Positions 25,751 to 33,757 of a stretch of 64,000 nucleotides of DNA are shown one piece after another. The stretch is from Limnohabitans sp. 63ED37-2. Its GTDB lineage: Bacteria > Pseudomonadota > Gammaproteobacteria > Burkholderiales > Burkholderiaceae_C. Within the stretch, counting starts at the first letter, position 1. The number at the start of each line of letters is the position of its first letter. The notes under the pieces are model-generated. The model saw only the letters and a program-made list of their open reading frames with translations, was not told where the DNA came from and searched no databases. The stretch covers positions 3,033,501-3,097,500 of the forward strand of contig NZ_CP011774.1 of NCBI RefSeq assembly GCF_001412535.1. The letters run 5' to 3'. A program made the position numbers and the translations under genes.

Positions 25751-25885
25751 ATGTCTGCTCACAACGACTCTCACACATCCGACGATCCCGTTGAAAACGT
25801 GGTCAAGCACATTCCCGTGATCATTCCGGCTGCAGGTGCCGTGCTGATTTTCCTGCTGGCCTTCATCGCCGTGTTCATGGCCTGA
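25751..25885 (+). CDS. Small single-span membrane protein
   Basis: A 44-residue protein beginning MSAHNDSHTSDDPVENVVKH and ending in one strongly hydrophobic helix (VIIPAAGAVLIFLLAFIAVF). The polar N-terminus is probably cytoplasmic. The gene is followed by a classical intrinsic terminator, which supports it being expressed. No function is recognised; the size and pattern are like small accessory subunits or stress proteins of the inner membrane. Confidence 0.7.
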   Translation: MSAHNDSHTSDDPVENVVKHIPVIIPAAGAVLIFLLAFIAVFMA

Positions 25886-25926
25886 GGCTTTGCCGCCCTC
25901 GGTGCGCCGCTTGGCTGCACCCGCCC

Positions 25927-25963
25927 AACCCGCATCAGCCCGTGCTTTGCGGGTTTTATTTTG
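25927..25963 (+). terminator. Intrinsic terminator of the small membrane protein gene
   Basis: AACCCGCA (25927-25934) and TGCGGGTT (25948-25955) form an 8-bp stem followed by TTATTTTG. It overlaps the stop codon region of the convergent modC gene. Confidence 0.8.
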
Positions 25964-27125
25964 TCCGCACGGGCATGATGTGCAGCGCACCCGGCGCGAT
26001 CTGCAGCTGGACCCAGCCTCCGGCTCCGACATCCAAACGCCGCAGCAGTCGGCTGGTCAGGTTCAGGGTGATGGTTTGGCTGGGCAGGGCTTCGGGCCTG
26101 AGCGTGCAAAGGCTGATTTCGCCCAACGACAAAACCTCCAGCAATTGGCAGCGCAAACGGGTGTGGCCTGGCGCCAAGTGACCGGGCAGCTCGCCGTCGG
26201 CCAGCACGTCCACCTGTTCACCGTTCAGCACCCAGGTCACGCGGGTGCCGTTGTCGATTTTATTTTTGTCTAAGACGGCCAGGGCCAGTTCGGCTTCTGG
26301 CTGCGCGGGGTCTGTCCAGCACAAGCGCCCCCAACCGTCCTCACCCTTCACAAAGCGCCCTTCAAAGTGGTTTTGAATGCCCACCAACTCGGCCACCCGG
26401 GCGTTGCGCGGGCTGGCAAACACACGGGCGGGCTCACCCGTTTGCAGGGTCTGGCCCGCGTCCACAATCACCACCCGGTCGGCCAGGCGACGGGCCTCGG
26501 CCAGGTCGTGTGTGACCAGCACCATGGGCACCGACACCTTTTGGCGCAAGGCGGCCAGCTCGCGGTAAAGCGTCTGGCGTGTGGGCGCGTCCACCGCAGA
26601 AAAAGGCTCGTCGAGCAACAAGACGCCAGGCAAGACTTGTGGCGCATCGGCTTGCGCCACTGAGGGCCTGGGCATGACCCGCACCAATGCCCGCGCCAGC
26701 GCCACCCGCTGCTGCTGCCCCCCTGAGAGTTGGGACGGCCTGCGCTCGCGCAACTCGGCCAAGCCCAAACGAGCGAGCAATGTCTGCACCTCTTCGCTGG
26801 ACCAGCCCGGCCCAGCGGCCAGCGCGACATTGGCCTGCGCGGTCATGTGTGGAAACAGGGCGTAATGCTGAAAAACCAGGCCCGCCCGGCGCTGCTGCGG
26901 GGTCAGCTGCACGCCCGCTGCCGTGTCCAACCACGCCTGGCCCGCCACCCGGATGCGGCCTTGCAGATCGGCGGGCGTCCACAGCCCGGCAATGGCGCGT
27001 AGCATGCTGGTTTTGCCGCTGCCCGACGGTCCGACGAGCGCCACCAACTCCCCCGCGCCACAGTCAAACTCGGCCTCGAGCCGAATGGGGCTGGATGAGC
27101 GCAGTTGCACTTGCAAGCCGGACAT
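25956..27125 (-). CDS. modC: Molybdate ABC transporter ATP-binding protein ModC
   Basis: ModC powers molybdate import. The protein of 389 residues has Walker A GPSGSGKTS, signature LSGGQQQRVALARAL, Walker B VLLLDEPFSAVDAP and a C-terminal TOBE/Mop-type molybdate-binding region after residue ~290. Its start codon overlaps the modB stop by 1 nt (TGATG), indicating translational coupling. A GTG one codon upstream is an alternative start. Confidence 0.92.
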   Translation of the reverse strand: MSGLQVQLRSSSPIRLEAEFDCGAGELVALVGPSGSGKTSMLRAIAGLWTPADLQGRIRVAGQAWLDTAAGVQLTPQQRRAGLVFQHYALFPHMTAQANVALAAGPGWSSEEVQTLLARLGLAELRERRPSQLSGGQQQRVALARALVRVMPRPSVAQADAPQVLPGVLLLDEPFSAVDAPTRQTLYRELAALRQKVSVPMVLVTHDLAEARRLADRVVIVDAGQTLQTGEPARVFASPRNARVAELVGIQNHFEGRFVKGEDGWGRLCWTDPAQPEAELALAVLDKNKIDNGTRVTWVLNGEQVDVLADGELPGHLAPGHTRLRCQLLEVLSLGEISLCTLRPEALPSQTITLNLTSRLLRRLDVGAGGWVQLQIAPGALHIMPVRTK

Positions 27126-27802
27126 CACCGCTCCTGCAGGGCACGGCCACGCTGGCCCACCCGGTCAAACGCCAGCACCAGACTCAGTGCCAACAGGGAC
27201 ACACCCACCAGCACCAGCGCCATCACATGGGCCGACTGCAAATCCATGCCCTGCACCTTGTCGTAGAGCGACACCGACAGCGTGCGGGTTTCGCCTTCGA
27301 TGTTGCCGCCCACCATCAGCACCACACCAAACTCGCCCAAGGTGTGCGCCACCGTGAGCGCCATACCGGCCAGCAAACCGGGCCAGGCCAGCGGCAACTC
27401 GATGCGCCAAAACGTCTGCCAGGTGGACAAACCCGAGACCCAAGCCGCCTCGCGAAGGCTGTGCGGCACCGCAGCAAAAGCCCGCTGAATCGGCTGCACC
27501 ATGAAAGGCAGGTTGACCAAGACGCTCACCAACAAGAGGCCTTCGAGGGTGAAGACCAGCCGAATGCCCGAAGCCGCCAGCCACGCCCCCAAAGCGCTGC
27601 CTTGGCCAAAAGCCACCAAAAAGTAAAAGCCAATCACCGTGGGCGGCAGCAGCAAGGGCAGCAGCAGCAGGGCCTCGACCACAGGGCGGCCTGCCCAAGC
27701 GGTCACGGCCAACCAGCGGGCCAAGGCCAGTCCCACCGGCAACAAAGCCAAGGTGGTCAAGACGGCCAAAGTCAGCGAGACGTGAAGGGCGGACCAATCC
27801 AT
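27125..27802 (-). CDS. modB: Molybdate ABC transporter permease ModB
   Basis: A 225-residue inner-membrane protein with five to six helices and the EAA-type loop EAAWVSGLSTWQTFWRIELP, which contacts the ATPase. The N-terminus MDWSALHVSLTLAVL and length are typical of ModB. It sits between modA (45-nt gap) and modC (overlap) in the usual modABC order. Confidence 0.92.
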   Translation of the reverse strand: MDWSALHVSLTLAVLTTLALLPVGLALARWLAVTAWAGRPVVEALLLLPLLLPPTVIGFYFLVAFGQGSALGAWLAASGIRLVFTLEGLLLVSVLVNLPFMVQPIQRAFAAVPHSLREAAWVSGLSTWQTFWRIELPLAWPGLLAGMALTVAHTLGEFGVVLMVGGNIEGETRTLSVSLYDKVQGMDLQSAHVMALVLVGVSLLALSLVLAFDRVGQRGRALQER

Positions 27803-27847
27803 GGGTTGAGTTTTCGGGCGAATGAAATTACGGGGTGTGGGTCTGGA

Positions 27848-28672
27848 TTATTGCGGTATGGCGTAGCCATGGCGCACAAACACCGCCTGCGCCGGGGGGC
27901 TCAGCAAAAACCGGTGCCAATCTGCCGCGGCCGCACCCGCGCCTTTGAGCAGCACCATGCGCTGGTGCAAGGGGGCGTGCAAGTCGGCGGGCAGTGGCAA
28001 GACCTGCAAGCTGCTGGCGATCTCGGGGGCCTGCGCCAAAGCCAGCGCGGTGATGCCCGCCTGCGCCGCGCCCGTGGCCACGAACTGGGTGGCCTGACCG
28101 ATGTTGTCGCCCAGCACTTTCTGGCCTGCAGGCAGCGGCCCCACCCCTGCACGCATCAAAGCTTCCACGGCTGCCACACCATAAGGGGCCAGCGCCGGGT
28201 TGGCGATGGCGAATTTGTCGCCCGCCTTCATGGCGCGGACCACTGCCGCCAAACCTTGGGCCAGCGGCAGTGCTGAATTTTTAGGCACGATCAGGGCCAA
28301 GCGACCCGTAGCATAACGCTGCCCGGCATCCACCGTGCGACCGCTTTTGGCCAGTTCGGCCACCCAAGCCTCGTCGGCCGAGATGAATTGCTCGACCGGC
28401 AAGCCTTGCAAAATTTGCCGCGCCAAGTTGCCAGATGCGCCCAAATTCACATCCACCTGGACACCGGTTTGAAGTTTGTATTGGGTTGCCAAGTCAGCCA
28501 GTACAAACTTCAGGTTGCTGGCGGCAGCGATTTTGACTCGGGTTGAGCTTTGTGCATGGGCCAGCCAAGGCCCGGCCAACGGCGCCGCCATGGCTGCCTT
28601 CAGCCAGAAACGCCTCTGGGGCTGGAAACCGGAACACCCAGAGCCCGGCATAACGTCATGCTTTTTTTGCAT
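27848..28672 (-). CDS. modA: Molybdate-binding periplasmic protein ModA
   Basis: ModA captures molybdate or tungstate in the periplasm. After the signal region come VKIAAASNLKFVLADLA and NLGASGNLARQI, where the oxyanion-binding serines lie, then VEQFISADEAWV and the C-terminal AGAAAADWHRFLLSP. The signal peptide carries QRRFWLKAAMAAPLAGP, a twin-arginine-like motif not usual for ModA. ATG 28672 is chosen, with 28651 as an in-frame alternative. It is divergent from pckG. No ModE-like operator was recognised. Confidence 0.9.
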   Translation of the reverse strand: MQKKHDVMPGSGCSGFQPQRRFWLKAAMAAPLAGPWLAHAQSSTRVKIAAASNLKFVLADLATQYKLQTGVQVDVNLGASGNLARQILQGLPVEQFISADEAWVAELAKSGRTVDAGQRYATGRLALIVPKNSALPLAQGLAAVVRAMKAGDKFAIANPALAPYGVAAVEALMRAGVGPLPAGQKVLGDNIGQATQFVATGAAQAGITALALAQAPEIASSLQVLPLPADLHAPLHQRMVLLKGAGAAAADWHRFLLSPPAQAVFVRHGYAIPQ

Positions 28673-28806
28673 AGTTTTAAAGGGGTTTTCAGCCCCGATG
28701 ACAGGCACAAAACAGGCAGTCTCCCTAAAATCGAGGCCCGCTGGTTACGCCACTGTTACAGCCCATTTTCCAGGCCACACATCCTTCAGTATCTCAGCCC
28801 AACAGC

Positions 28807-28853
28807 CGTTTTTTCAAAGCCCCTGCGCAGAGGTTTTGAAAAAACGATTTTTA
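28807..28853 (+). promoter_or_regulatory. Terminator-like hairpin in the pckG leader
   Basis: CGTTTTTTCAAA (28807-28818) and TTTGAAAAAACG (28835-28846) pair perfectly over 12 bp; three further inner pairs, one a wobble, extend the stem. ATTTTTAAA follows directly. The structure ends about 20 nt before the pckG start and covers the place where a leader would be read. It could attenuate transcription, act as a dyad operator, or terminate an upstream transcript. Confidence 0.6.
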
Positions 28854-28870
28854 AACTTGGAGCACTTCCC

Positions 28871-30736
28871 ATGAACTCACCCGCGATGCAGGGCCTGAAC
28901 CTCAACACGCCGGCTTACGTCAAAAACGCCAAGCTGATTGCTTGGGTCGCCGAAATGGCCGCCCTGTGCAAGCCCGCCAACATTTATTGGTGTGACGGCT
29001 CCCAAGAAGAATACGACCGCCTGTGCGCCGAGTTGGTCACTGCGGGCACCTTCAAAAAGCTCAACCCCGCCAAGCGCGCCAACTCCTACCTGGCCTGGTC
29101 TGACCCATCCGACGTGGCCCGCGTGGAAGACCGCACCTACATTTGCTCGGCCAAAAAAGAAGACGCCGGCCCCACCAACAACTGGATGGAACCCGCGCAA
29201 ATGCGCGCCACTCTGAACCCGCTGTTTGACGGCTGCATGGCTGGCCGCACCATGTACGTGGTGCCGTTCTCGATGGGCCCCTTGGGTTCGCACATCAGCC
29301 ACATCGGCATTGAGCTGAGCGACAGCGCCTACGTGGCTGTGAACCAGAAAATCATGACCCGCATGGGCAAAGCCGTGTTCGACGTGCTGGGCACCGACGG
29401 TGACTTCGTGCCTTGCATGCACACCGTGGGCGCACCTTTGGCTGCGGGTGAAAAAGACAAGACCAGCTGGCCTTGCAACCCCACCACCAAATACATCGTG
29501 CACTTCCCCGAGACCCGCGAAATCTGGTCTTACGGTTCGGGCTACGGCGGCAACGCGCTGCTGGGCAAGAAGTGCTTTGCACTGCGCATCGCCTCCAACA
29601 TGGGCCGCGACCAAGGCTGGTTGGCCGAGCACATGCTGATTTTGGGCGTGACCAACCCCGAAGGCAAAAAGTACCACGTCGCAGCGGCTTTCCCCAGCGC
29701 TTGCGGCAAAACCAACTTCTCGATGCTGGTGCCACCGAAGGCTTTTGAAGGCTGGAAAGTCACGACCATTGGTGACGACATCGCTTGGGTCAAACCGCAC
29801 ACCGACGGAAAAATGTACGCCATCAACCCTGAGGCGGGTTACTTCGGCGTCGCCCCCGGCACCAACATGAAGACCAACCCCAACTGCATGCTGAGCCTGC
29901 ACAAGGACGTGATCTTCACCAACGTGGCCCTCACGGACGATGGCGACGTGTGGTGGGAAGGCATGGAAAAAGACACCGGCAAGTTGCCCGACCATTTGAT
30001 CGACTGGCAAGGCAAAGACTGGACACCCCAGATCGCCAAAGAGACCGGCGCCAAAGCCGCTCACCCCAACGCCCGCTTCACGGTGGCCGCGACCAACAAC
30101 CCCGCCCTGGACCCCGCCTGGGACGACGCTGCAGGTGTGCCCATCGATGCCTTCATGTTCGGTGGCCGCCGCTCAACCACGGTGCCGCTGGTCACCGAGG
30201 CCCGCAGCTGGACCGAAGGCGTCTACATGGCCGCGACCATGGGCTCCGAGACCACTGCCGCCGCCTTCGGCGCACAAGGCGTGGTGCGCCGCGACCCCTT
30301 CGCCATGCTGCCATTCTGCGGCTACAACATGAGCGACTACTTCCAGCACTGGCTGGACACCGGTGCCAAGGCCCAGGCCGCTGGCCACAAGCTGCCCGCC
30401 ATGTACTGCGTGAACTGGTTCCGCAAGGGCGAGGACGGCGCGTTCGTCTGGCCTGGCTATGGCGACAACATGCGGGTACTCAAGTGGATGATCGACCGCC
30501 TGGAAGGCAAAGCCCAAGGCGAAGAGACCATGTTTGGCATCGCCCCCACCTATGCAGAAATCAACTGGAATGGCATCGAGTTCAGCGCCGAGCAGTTCAA
30601 GTCGGTCACCAGCATCGACAAAGCCGCCTGGCAAGCCGAGTTCAAGCTGCACGACGAGCACTTTTCCCAGCTGAGCTACCACCTGCCCCAAGCGCTGCTG
30701 GACACCAAGGCTGCGCTGGAAAAGCGTCTGGCTTAA
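28871..30736 (+). CDS. pckG: Phosphoenolpyruvate carboxykinase (GTP)
   Basis: This GTP-dependent enzyme decarboxylates oxaloacetate to PEP and opens gluconeogenesis. The 621-residue length fits the GTP family (ATP-type enzymes are ~540). The P-loop kinase-1 motif FPSACGKTNFSML, the HMLILGVTNPEG region and the DDIAWVKP motif are visible. ATG 28871 with GGAG upstream begins the family sequence; the frame is open much further upstream but crosses the leader hairpin. It is followed by a strong intrinsic terminator. Confidence 0.95.
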   Translation: MNSPAMQGLNLNTPAYVKNAKLIAWVAEMAALCKPANIYWCDGSQEEYDRLCAELVTAGTFKKLNPAKRANSYLAWSDPSDVARVEDRTYICSAKKEDAGPTNNWMEPAQMRATLNPLFDGCMAGRTMYVVPFSMGPLGSHISHIGIELSDSAYVAVNQKIMTRMGKAVFDVLGTDGDFVPCMHTVGAPLAAGEKDKTSWPCNPTTKYIVHFPETREIWSYGSGYGGNALLGKKCFALRIASNMGRDQGWLAEHMLILGVTNPEGKKYHVAAAFPSACGKTNFSMLVPPKAFEGWKVTTIGDDIAWVKPHTDGKMYAINPEAGYFGVAPGTNMKTNPNCMLSLHKDVIFTNVALTDDGDVWWEGMEKDTGKLPDHLIDWQGKDWTPQIAKETGAKAAHPNARFTVAATNNPALDPAWDDAAGVPIDAFMFGGRRSTTVPLVTEARSWTEGVYMAATMGSETTAAAFGAQGVVRRDPFAMLPFCGYNMSDYFQHWLDTGAKAQAAGHKLPAMYCVNWFRKGEDGAFVWPGYGDNMRVLKWMIDRLEGKAQGEETMFGIAPTYAEINWNGIEFSAEQFKSVTSIDKAAWQAEFKLHDEHFSQLSYHLPQALLDTKAALEKRLA

Positions 30737-30777
30737 ACCCATTCAGATCAAGCGCCCCAACGGCGCTCAGCCTTGCA

Positions 30778-30810
30778 ACCGCCCCGGCCACAAACCGGGG
30801 CGGTTTTTTC
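30778..30810 (+). terminator. Strong intrinsic terminator of pckG
   Basis: ACCGCCCCGG (30778-30787) and CCGGGGCGGT (30795-30804) form a perfect 10-bp stem with a 7-nt loop, followed by TTTTTTC. It stands 42 nt after the pckG stop codon. Confidence 0.92.
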
Positions 30811-30830
30811 TTGTCGTCACAATCGGGGCC

Positions 30831-31733
30831 ATGTCCTTGTTTCAAACCGCTGAATCCCGTACCCGCGTCGCCCTGTGGTTGATGTGGGTCACCCCCGCTC
30901 TGTGGTCGGTCAATTACATCGTGGCCCGCTCGGCCCCCGGCGTCGTGGAGCCACACATGCTGGCACTGGGCCGATGGGCTTTGGCGGGTTTCATCCTTGC
31001 TGTGATCGCACGCAGCGAACTGTGGCGTGAACGCCGCAGCACCTTGGAGCATGGCTGGCGTTATCTGATCTTGGGCGCTTTGGGCATGCTCATCTGTGGT
31101 GCCTGGGTTTACGAGGGCGCACAAACCACATCGGCCATGAACATCGCGCTCATTTATTCAGCCTCTCCTGTGCTGATTGCGCTGGGTGCGGTGGTGTGGC
31201 TGGGCGAACGGTTTTCATGGCGGCAAGGTCTGGGCGTGGTGGTCGCCATGGCCGGGGTGTTCCATGTGGTGGTCAAAGGCCAATGGCTGTCGCTGGGCCA
31301 GGTGCAATGGGTGGCAGGCGACGGCTGGATTGTGATGGCCATGGTGTCCTGGGCCGCTTTTGCCCTGCTGCAAAAAAAGTGGAGCACACCCTTGGGCTCT
31401 ACGGCACGCCTCGCCGCCATTTGCATGAGTGGCGTGCTGGTCTTGCTGCCTTTCAGCATCTGGGAATACGGGCAAGCCGATCGCCCAGCCTGGAGCGTGC
31501 AGGCCACGGTACTGGTGGTGGCGGCAGGCCTGTTGCCAGGCATTGGGGCGTATTGGGCCTATGGCTTTTGCCAGAAGGTTTTGGGCGCCAGCCGCGTGGC
31601 CGCCAGTTTGTACCTGGGGCCTCTGTACGGTGGCCTGGCCGCCTGGCTGGTGTTGGGCGAAGCCATGGGCTGGCACCACGTCATGGGCGCGGCGCTGATC
31701 TTGCCGGGCATTTACATGGCTTCGAGGCGCTGA
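30831..31733 (+). CDS. DMT-superfamily transporter (EamA domains)
   Basis: A 300-residue inner-membrane protein with ten predicted helices in two EamA repeats; the first repeat begins WVTPALWSVNYIVARSAPG and the second WIVMAMVSWAAFALLQKKW. Substrate unknown, probably metabolite efflux. It starts just after the pckG terminator and is convergent with the lacI-type gene (25-nt gap). Confidence 0.85.
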   Translation: MSLFQTAESRTRVALWLMWVTPALWSVNYIVARSAPGVVEPHMLALGRWALAGFILAVIARSELWRERRSTLEHGWRYLILGALGMLICGAWVYEGAQTTSAMNIALIYSASPVLIALGAVVWLGERFSWRQGLGVVVAMAGVFHVVVKGQWLSLGQVQWVAGDGWIVMAMVSWAAFALLQKKWSTPLGSTARLAAICMSGVLVLLPFSIWEYGQADRPAWSVQATVLVVAAGLLPGIGAYWAYGFCQKVLGASRVAASLYLGPLYGGLAAWLVLGEAMGWHHVMGAALILPGIYMASRR

Positions 31734-31758
31734 GCTGAAGGACGACAGTCCGCCAGGC

Positions 31759-32820
31759 TCAACGCCTGAAAATGCGCGTTGACTCCCGCACCACCAACTC
31801 CGCCTCCACCAAACGCGAAGGCGGATTTCTCTTGTTCAACAAGTCAAACATGGCTTTGGCGGCAGATGTGCCAATTTCATAGACCGACTGCCTGACAGAC
31901 GTGAGCGGTGGTAAGGTGAAAGCCGAGTGTGGCAGGTCGTCAAAACCCAAAAGAGAAACATCTTCGGGCACACGCAATCCAGCGCGATGCAAAGCCAAGC
32001 GGGCCCCGTAGGCCATCTGGTCGTTGGCGGCAATCACTGCAGTGAACTGCACACTGGCCGACAGCAACTCATTCATGGCCCTGAAACCACCTGACTCTTG
32101 GTAATCGCTGTAGACCACCAAACTGTCGTCCAAAGCCATGTCTTTGCGTTGCGCCTCTTCTCGATAGCCCTGCAAACGCTGCGTGGCGTCTGGATGGTCC
32201 AAAGGCCCCGAAATGAACGCCACACGGCGGTGTCCCAAGGCGTGCAAATGCCGTACGGCCAGACAAGCGCCTTCGGTGTTGTCAAAGTCAATGCTGAACA
32301 AATTAGGGGCGTTCAAGCGTCGCCCAGTGACCACCACGGGAATATTGGCTGCCATGTCCACCAAAGTTTCGTCGGCCAACTTGCCCGTGAGAACAATGAT
32401 GCCGTCCACCTTGCGCTCTTGCAGCATGAACAGCCGGTTTTTCTCTTCGGCCTCATTCCAGTGGCCACTGACAAACAAAGGCACATAGTTGGCCTTGTGC
32501 AACTCGTCCTCAATGCCACGCAAGGCCTCACCGTAATAGGGGCTGTCGATGAACTGCGTGAGCACACCGATACTCATGGTGCGGCCACCTGCCAGGCTGC
32601 GGGCCGCGGGATCTGGACGAAACCCCAACTCCTCAATGACCGCCTTGACCAAGGCCTGCTTGTCTTCGCTGACTTGTGCGGTGCCGTTAAGGATGCGCGA
32701 TACGGTGCTTGGGGACACGCCAGCGCGTTCGGCCACCATGGTGAGTGTGGCGCGTGATTTGACACCAGTCGAACTCGATGAGGCCGAAGGTGTCCTTACA
32801 CGTTGGGTTGCAATGGTCAT
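31759..32820 (-). CDS. LacI-family regulator of the beta-1,3-glucan locus
   Basis: A 353-residue LacI/GalR-type regulator. The helix-turn-helix (TLTMVAERAGVSPSTVSRIL) follows a Ser/Thr-rich N-terminal extension of about 25 residues; the hinge helix is PDPAARSLAGG and the periplasmic-binding-protein-like effector domain runs to the end. It is the last gene of a porin-GH16-lacI unit, 43 nt after GH16, so it is probably read from the porin promoter and thereby autoregulated. Three identical 14-bp palindromes with the central CG step typical of LacI-family sites lie before the transcription units of the locus. The effector is presumably a laminari-oligosaccharide or glucose. Confidence 0.9.
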   Translation of the reverse strand: MTIATQRVRTPSASSSSTGVKSRATLTMVAERAGVSPSTVSRILNGTAQVSEDKQALVKAVIEELGFRPDPAARSLAGGRTMSIGVLTQFIDSPYYGEALRGIEDELHKANYVPLFVSGHWNEAEEKNRLFMLQERKVDGIIVLTGKLADETLVDMAANIPVVVTGRRLNAPNLFSIDFDNTEGACLAVRHLHALGHRRVAFISGPLDHPDATQRLQGYREEAQRKDMALDDSLVVYSDYQESGGFRAMNELLSASVQFTAVIAANDQMAYGARLALHRAGLRVPEDVSLLGFDDLPHSAFTLPPLTSVRQSVYEIGTSAAKAMFDLLNKRNPPSRLVEAELVVRESTRIFRR

Positions 32821-32863
32821 GCGCTTCTGATTTTTCTCTTCAATGAAATCAGATTATGGAGGA

Positions 32864-33757
32864 CTAGGGGGCTTGCCAAACCTTGACGTAGTCCACCTGC
32901 AACTTCATTGAGGGCAGATCATTCACATTGACAGTGCCCCCCAAGTTGCCCCCCACGGCCACGTTCAACAACAAAAAAGCGGGTTGGTCAAACGGCCAAT
33001 CGGCGACGGAGGCGTTGAGCGGTTTTTTATAAGAGAAGGTCGGCGTGCCATTGACACCCATCACAATTTCATTAGCCGTCCAATGCAATTGAAAACGCTG
33101 GAAATCGCTACACATGGAGCTCACATTTTGTTTGCCGTAAAGTGCGGTGCTTCCAGAATTGTTCTTGGTGTGAACGGCCGACTGCACCTGGTTAGGTTGA
33201 TCGGCAAAATAAGCTCCAAACCACTCCATGATGTCAACCTCGCCCCGGTCGGGCCAATTACCGGTCTTGCCCATCATCCAGATTGCAGGCCATGCACCTC
33301 GCACACAAGGCACCTTGGCACGGATTTCATAAAAACCATACGGCGTTCCATTTAAAGCGCTGTAATAGGCGGTGGTATCGGTTTTGATACGCGCTGAAGT
33401 AGCCAACAAACCCAACCCAGTTGGCGCAATGGATGGGTCGCGGGTCACGGCTTGAATCGTCAACAGTCCATCACGGCTGAACACGTTGGCAGCGTCGTTG
33501 GTATAGAACTGCTTTTCGCTATTGCCCCAGACCGTGCCACCCAACAAGGTGGCCCCCAGGTCATAGTCCCAGGCGGGCCCCAATGGGCCGGATTGACTGA
33601 ACTCATCCGACCACTTGAGAACATAGCTGGCAGGCAGGGACAGGGTCTGCGCTGATGATATGGGTCCAGCGGCATCACCGCCGCCGCCACACGCCACCAG
33701 AACAGCTATAGCCCCAGCTGCACCCGCCAGCTTCAGTCCCTTAGAAGGTGTAAACAA
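32864..33757 (-). CDS. GH16 endo-beta-1,3-glucanase (laminarinase) lipoprotein
   Basis: A 297-residue glycoside hydrolase family 16 enzyme. The catalytic motif GEVDIMEW gives E173 (nucleophile), D175 and E178 (acid/base). The lipobox LVAC places the lipidated cysteine at residue 23, so the enzyme is membrane-anchored, facing the periplasm or the outside. The start is a TTG at 33757 with GGGGG just upstream, inside the last codons of the porin gene (17-nt overlap), a sign of translational coupling. Laminarin is the likely substrate given the GH81, GH1 and ABC neighbours; other GH16 activities cannot be excluded from sequence. Confidence 0.88.
   Translation of the reverse strand: MFTPSKGLKLAGAAGAIAVLVACGGGGDAAGPISSAQTLSLPASYVLKWSDEFSQSGPLGPAWDYDLGATLLGGTVWGNSEKQFYTNDAANVFSRDGLLTIQAVTRDPSIAPTGLGLLATSARIKTDTTAYYSALNGTPYGFYEIRAKVPCVRGAWPAIWMMGKTGNWPDRGEVDIMEWFGAYFADQPNQVQSAVHTKNNSGSTALYGKQNVSSMCSDFQRFQLHWTANEIVMGVNGTPTFSYKKPLNASVADWPFDQPAFLLLNVAVGGNLGGTVNVNDLPSMKLQVDYVKVWQAP

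Noticed and set aside
28877..30064. 395-codon minus-strand frame opposite pckG
   Set aside because: Antisense shadow; low-complexity Gly/Val/His composition and no motif.
32827..32854. TCTGATTT / AAATCAGA hairpin between GH16 and lacI as a terminator
   Set aside because: No T run follows on the transcribed strand, and a terminator there would cut lacI off from its only obvious promoter.
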